A stretch of DNA of 7,459 nt, taken from the NCBI GenBank assembly GCA_948971535.1, contig CARFEX010000038.1, forward strand, positions 1 to 7,459. Direction: 5' to 3'. A model generated the notes under the pieces. That model was given only the letters and a program-made list of their open reading frames with translations, had not been told where the DNA came from and searched no databases. This document shows, piece by piece, positions 6,585 through 7,459 of the stretch. The DNA is from an uncultured Eubacteriales bacterium. GTDB lineage: Bacteria > Bacillota > Clostridia > Christensenellales > UBA1242. The position numbers were made by a program, and so were the translations under genes. The stretch's first letter is position 1, and each line of letters begins with the position of its first letter.

Positions 6585-6695
6585 TTACTCCTTTAAGGTG
6601 GAGGTCACGCAGATATTTTGTTTTATAACCTCCTCCTCTTTTAATTGAATAATTCGGTTTTTAAAACAAATATACCTTTGGTTATACAAAATCAT
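6585..6695 (-). CDS. Candidate 36-residue small protein bridging tail gene and holin
   Basis: A short open frame fits exactly between two phage genes. Its ATG (6695-6693) overlaps the TGA stop of the upstream structural gene as ATGA, and its TAA (6587-6585) ends two bases before the bhlA-type ATG. The bhlA ribosome binding site lies in its last codons. The product begins MILYNQRYICFKNR, has a Lys-Glu-Glu-Glu centre and ends TSTLKE; it contains two Cys and no membrane helix. I do not recognise a family. Bacillota phages often carry a tiny XkdX-type gene at this position, but this sequence does not look like XkdX. The start has only a weak AGAG upstream, so expression would rely on coupling. 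A chance open frame of 37 codons in a 109-bp gap cannot be excluded. Confidence 0.4.
   Translation of the reverse strand: MILYNQRYICFKNRIIQLKEEEVIKQNICVTSTLKE
6600..6633 (-). promoter_or_regulatory. GGAGGT/ACCTCC inverted repeat upstream of the holin pair
   Basis: On the minus strand an AGGAGGAGGT run (centred on 6632) is followed after 22 bases by ACCTCC (6605-6600), its exact complement and also an imitation of the 16S rRNA anti-Shine-Dalgarno. The ACCTCC lies just before the true GGAG of the bhlA-type gene. It could pair with either purine run and tune holin translation. If the small ORF here is real, these are simply Glu-Glu-Glu and Thr-Ser codons. Confidence 0.25.
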
Positions 6696-7417
6696 TGACG
6701 TACTCTATATTCCAGTTGCACATAACTGATTTCTATATTTGTGGAAGATGAAAATTTAAGTTCAAAAATCTTTCCTAGCACATTGACTTTTATTTCTTGA
6801 ACTTTATCACTGCCTTGAAGTTTATAAATTTTACTTTCTTTATCACTCTTAATTTCAACATCACAAGCATACTTTGTTAGTATGTTAAGTTTTGAGACTC
6901 TCTTATCTATATCTATTTGGTTAAGTTCTGTTTTCATACTTTTCCAAACTTTGACAAGGTTTTGCCCAAAAAGCTGTCCATCATCTGTAAGTTGGCCAAC
7001 TCTTGCTTTATTATCATTATAAAAACAAGCTACAAGTTTACTTTTATAAGGGTTTTGTAGCACTTGAAGTTGTCTTATATCAAGTCCTCGACTTATACTA
7101 ATGTTTCCACTAGTCTCATCATAAACAAACAAAGCATTATTCACATATTCGCCGTTTTCACAACCTATTATCTCTTCATCATCAAAATTTAGCTTGCAAG
7201 CAAGGTAATATTTACCTTCAAAGCAAGCACCACTACATTTTGAAAAATCACCATTTTTTAAAAGTTGTTCGCAATCTAGTTTTACGCTTTTTGTTGAAGA
7301 GCCATTGAAAACTTTTAGTCCACTCTTTTCAAAAAAGTAAACATTATCTCCACCTGATGCTATTGAGCCAGAAAAGATATTTCCGTCCGATTGGTACAAA
7401 TGGCTTATACTAAAATC
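6692..7417 (-). CDS. Phage structural (tail/baseplate-like) protein, C-terminal 241 residues; 5' end missing
   Basis: The frame is open from the stop at 6692 to the last genomic base at 7417 and continues in frame through the adapter. The gene is therefore truncated at its 5' end and its true start is not in the window. The TTG at 7399 has no ribosome binding site and should not be taken as a start. The piece is rich in short beta-like segments with Gly/Ser turns and aromatic pairs (DNVYFFEKSG, GKYYLACK, ALFVYDETSG, KLVACFYN). This suggests a propeller- or sandwich-like fold, followed by a separate C-terminal beta region. The VWKSMKTEL stretch followed by a K-rich RVSKLNI run resembles C-terminal parts of tail or baseplate proteins from Bacillota phages as I remember them. 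Position just before holin genes supports a late structural role. Exact function is not determinable here. Confidence 0.65.
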   Translation of the reverse strand, partial: DFSISHLYQSDGNIFSGSIASGGDNVYFFEKSGLKVFNGSSTKSVKLDCEQLLKNGDFSKCSGACFEGKYYLACKLNFDDEEIIGCENGEYVNNALFVYDETSGNISISRGLDIRQLQVLQNPYKSKLVACFYNDNKARVGQLTDDGQLFGQNLVKVWKSMKTELNQIDIDKRVSKLNILTKYACDVEIKSDKESKIYKLQGSDKVQEIKVNVLGKIFELKFSSSTNIEISYVQLEYRVRQ

Positions 7418-7459
7418 AGATCGGAAGAGCGTCGTGTAGGGAAAGAGTGTAGATCTCGG
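7418..7459. other. Illumina TruSeq adapter left on the contig end
   Basis: The last 42 bases start with AGATCGGAAGAGCGTCGTG and continue through the known TruSeq universal adapter (reverse-complement, read-through orientation) to the window end. This is technical sequence, not part of the organism. It happens to contain no stop in the frame of the adjoining phage gene, so automated gene calling could extend that gene by 14 false codons. Confidence 0.98.

Noticed and set aside
1..7459. CRISPR arrays, tRNA or rRNA genes, insertion sequences and long direct repeats
   Set aside because: Reading both strands I saw no regularly spaced repeats, no cloverleaf-like or rRNA-like stretch, no transposase fragment and no terminal inverted repeats.

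Overview
The window is strongly AT-rich, and every supported gene lies on the minus strand, so transcription runs from right to left. The host looks like a low-GC Bacillota, most likely in or near Clostridia. Three things point there: the adjacent pcrA-ligA pair, strong GGAGG ribosome binding sites with frequent TTG starts, and a LigA whose variant motifs (YKFDG, TRGNG, VQGEG) match the Clostridium-type subfamily as I remember it. TGG encodes Trp and the ordinary bacterial code fits. A narrower assignment is not possible from this sequence.

Right to left: the last 42 bases (7418-7459) are Illumina TruSeq adapter, not genome. Next comes the 3' part of a phage structural (tail or baseplate-like) gene cut off at the contig end (6692-7417). 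An ATGA-overlapping small ORF that I propose here follows (6585-6695), then a BhlA/UviB-type holin (6355-6582) and a second two-helix holin-like protein with a Glu-rich tail (6069-6365). A hairpin terminator overlaps the stop codon of the last one. This block looks like the lysis end of a prophage or tailocin late operon. No endolysin, integrase or attachment site is visible.

Immediately past the terminator is a good promoter (TTGCAA-17-TATAAT) for holA, the DNA polymerase III delta subunit (5035-5979). A 230-bp gap holds a weak AT hairpin and a promoter candidate. It leads to an unrecognised 111-residue protein (4469-4804), then pcrA helicase (2171-4447) and NAD-dependent DNA ligase ligA (206-2170). 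pcrA and ligA are directly abutted (TAA then ATG) and probably translationally coupled. At the left edge a gene with its own near-consensus promoter (TTGACA-17-TATCAT) starts at 89 and runs off the window.

The chromosomal part is a replication/repair cluster: clamp loading (HolA), helicase unwinding and transcription-repair coupling (PcrA), and nick sealing (LigA). I found no clearly new multi-gene system. The points most worth checking are the adapter and the false gene start it leaves, the 36-codon small ORF, the phage lysis block abutting holA, and a possible leaderless start for pcrA, which lacks a Shine-Dalgarno sequence.
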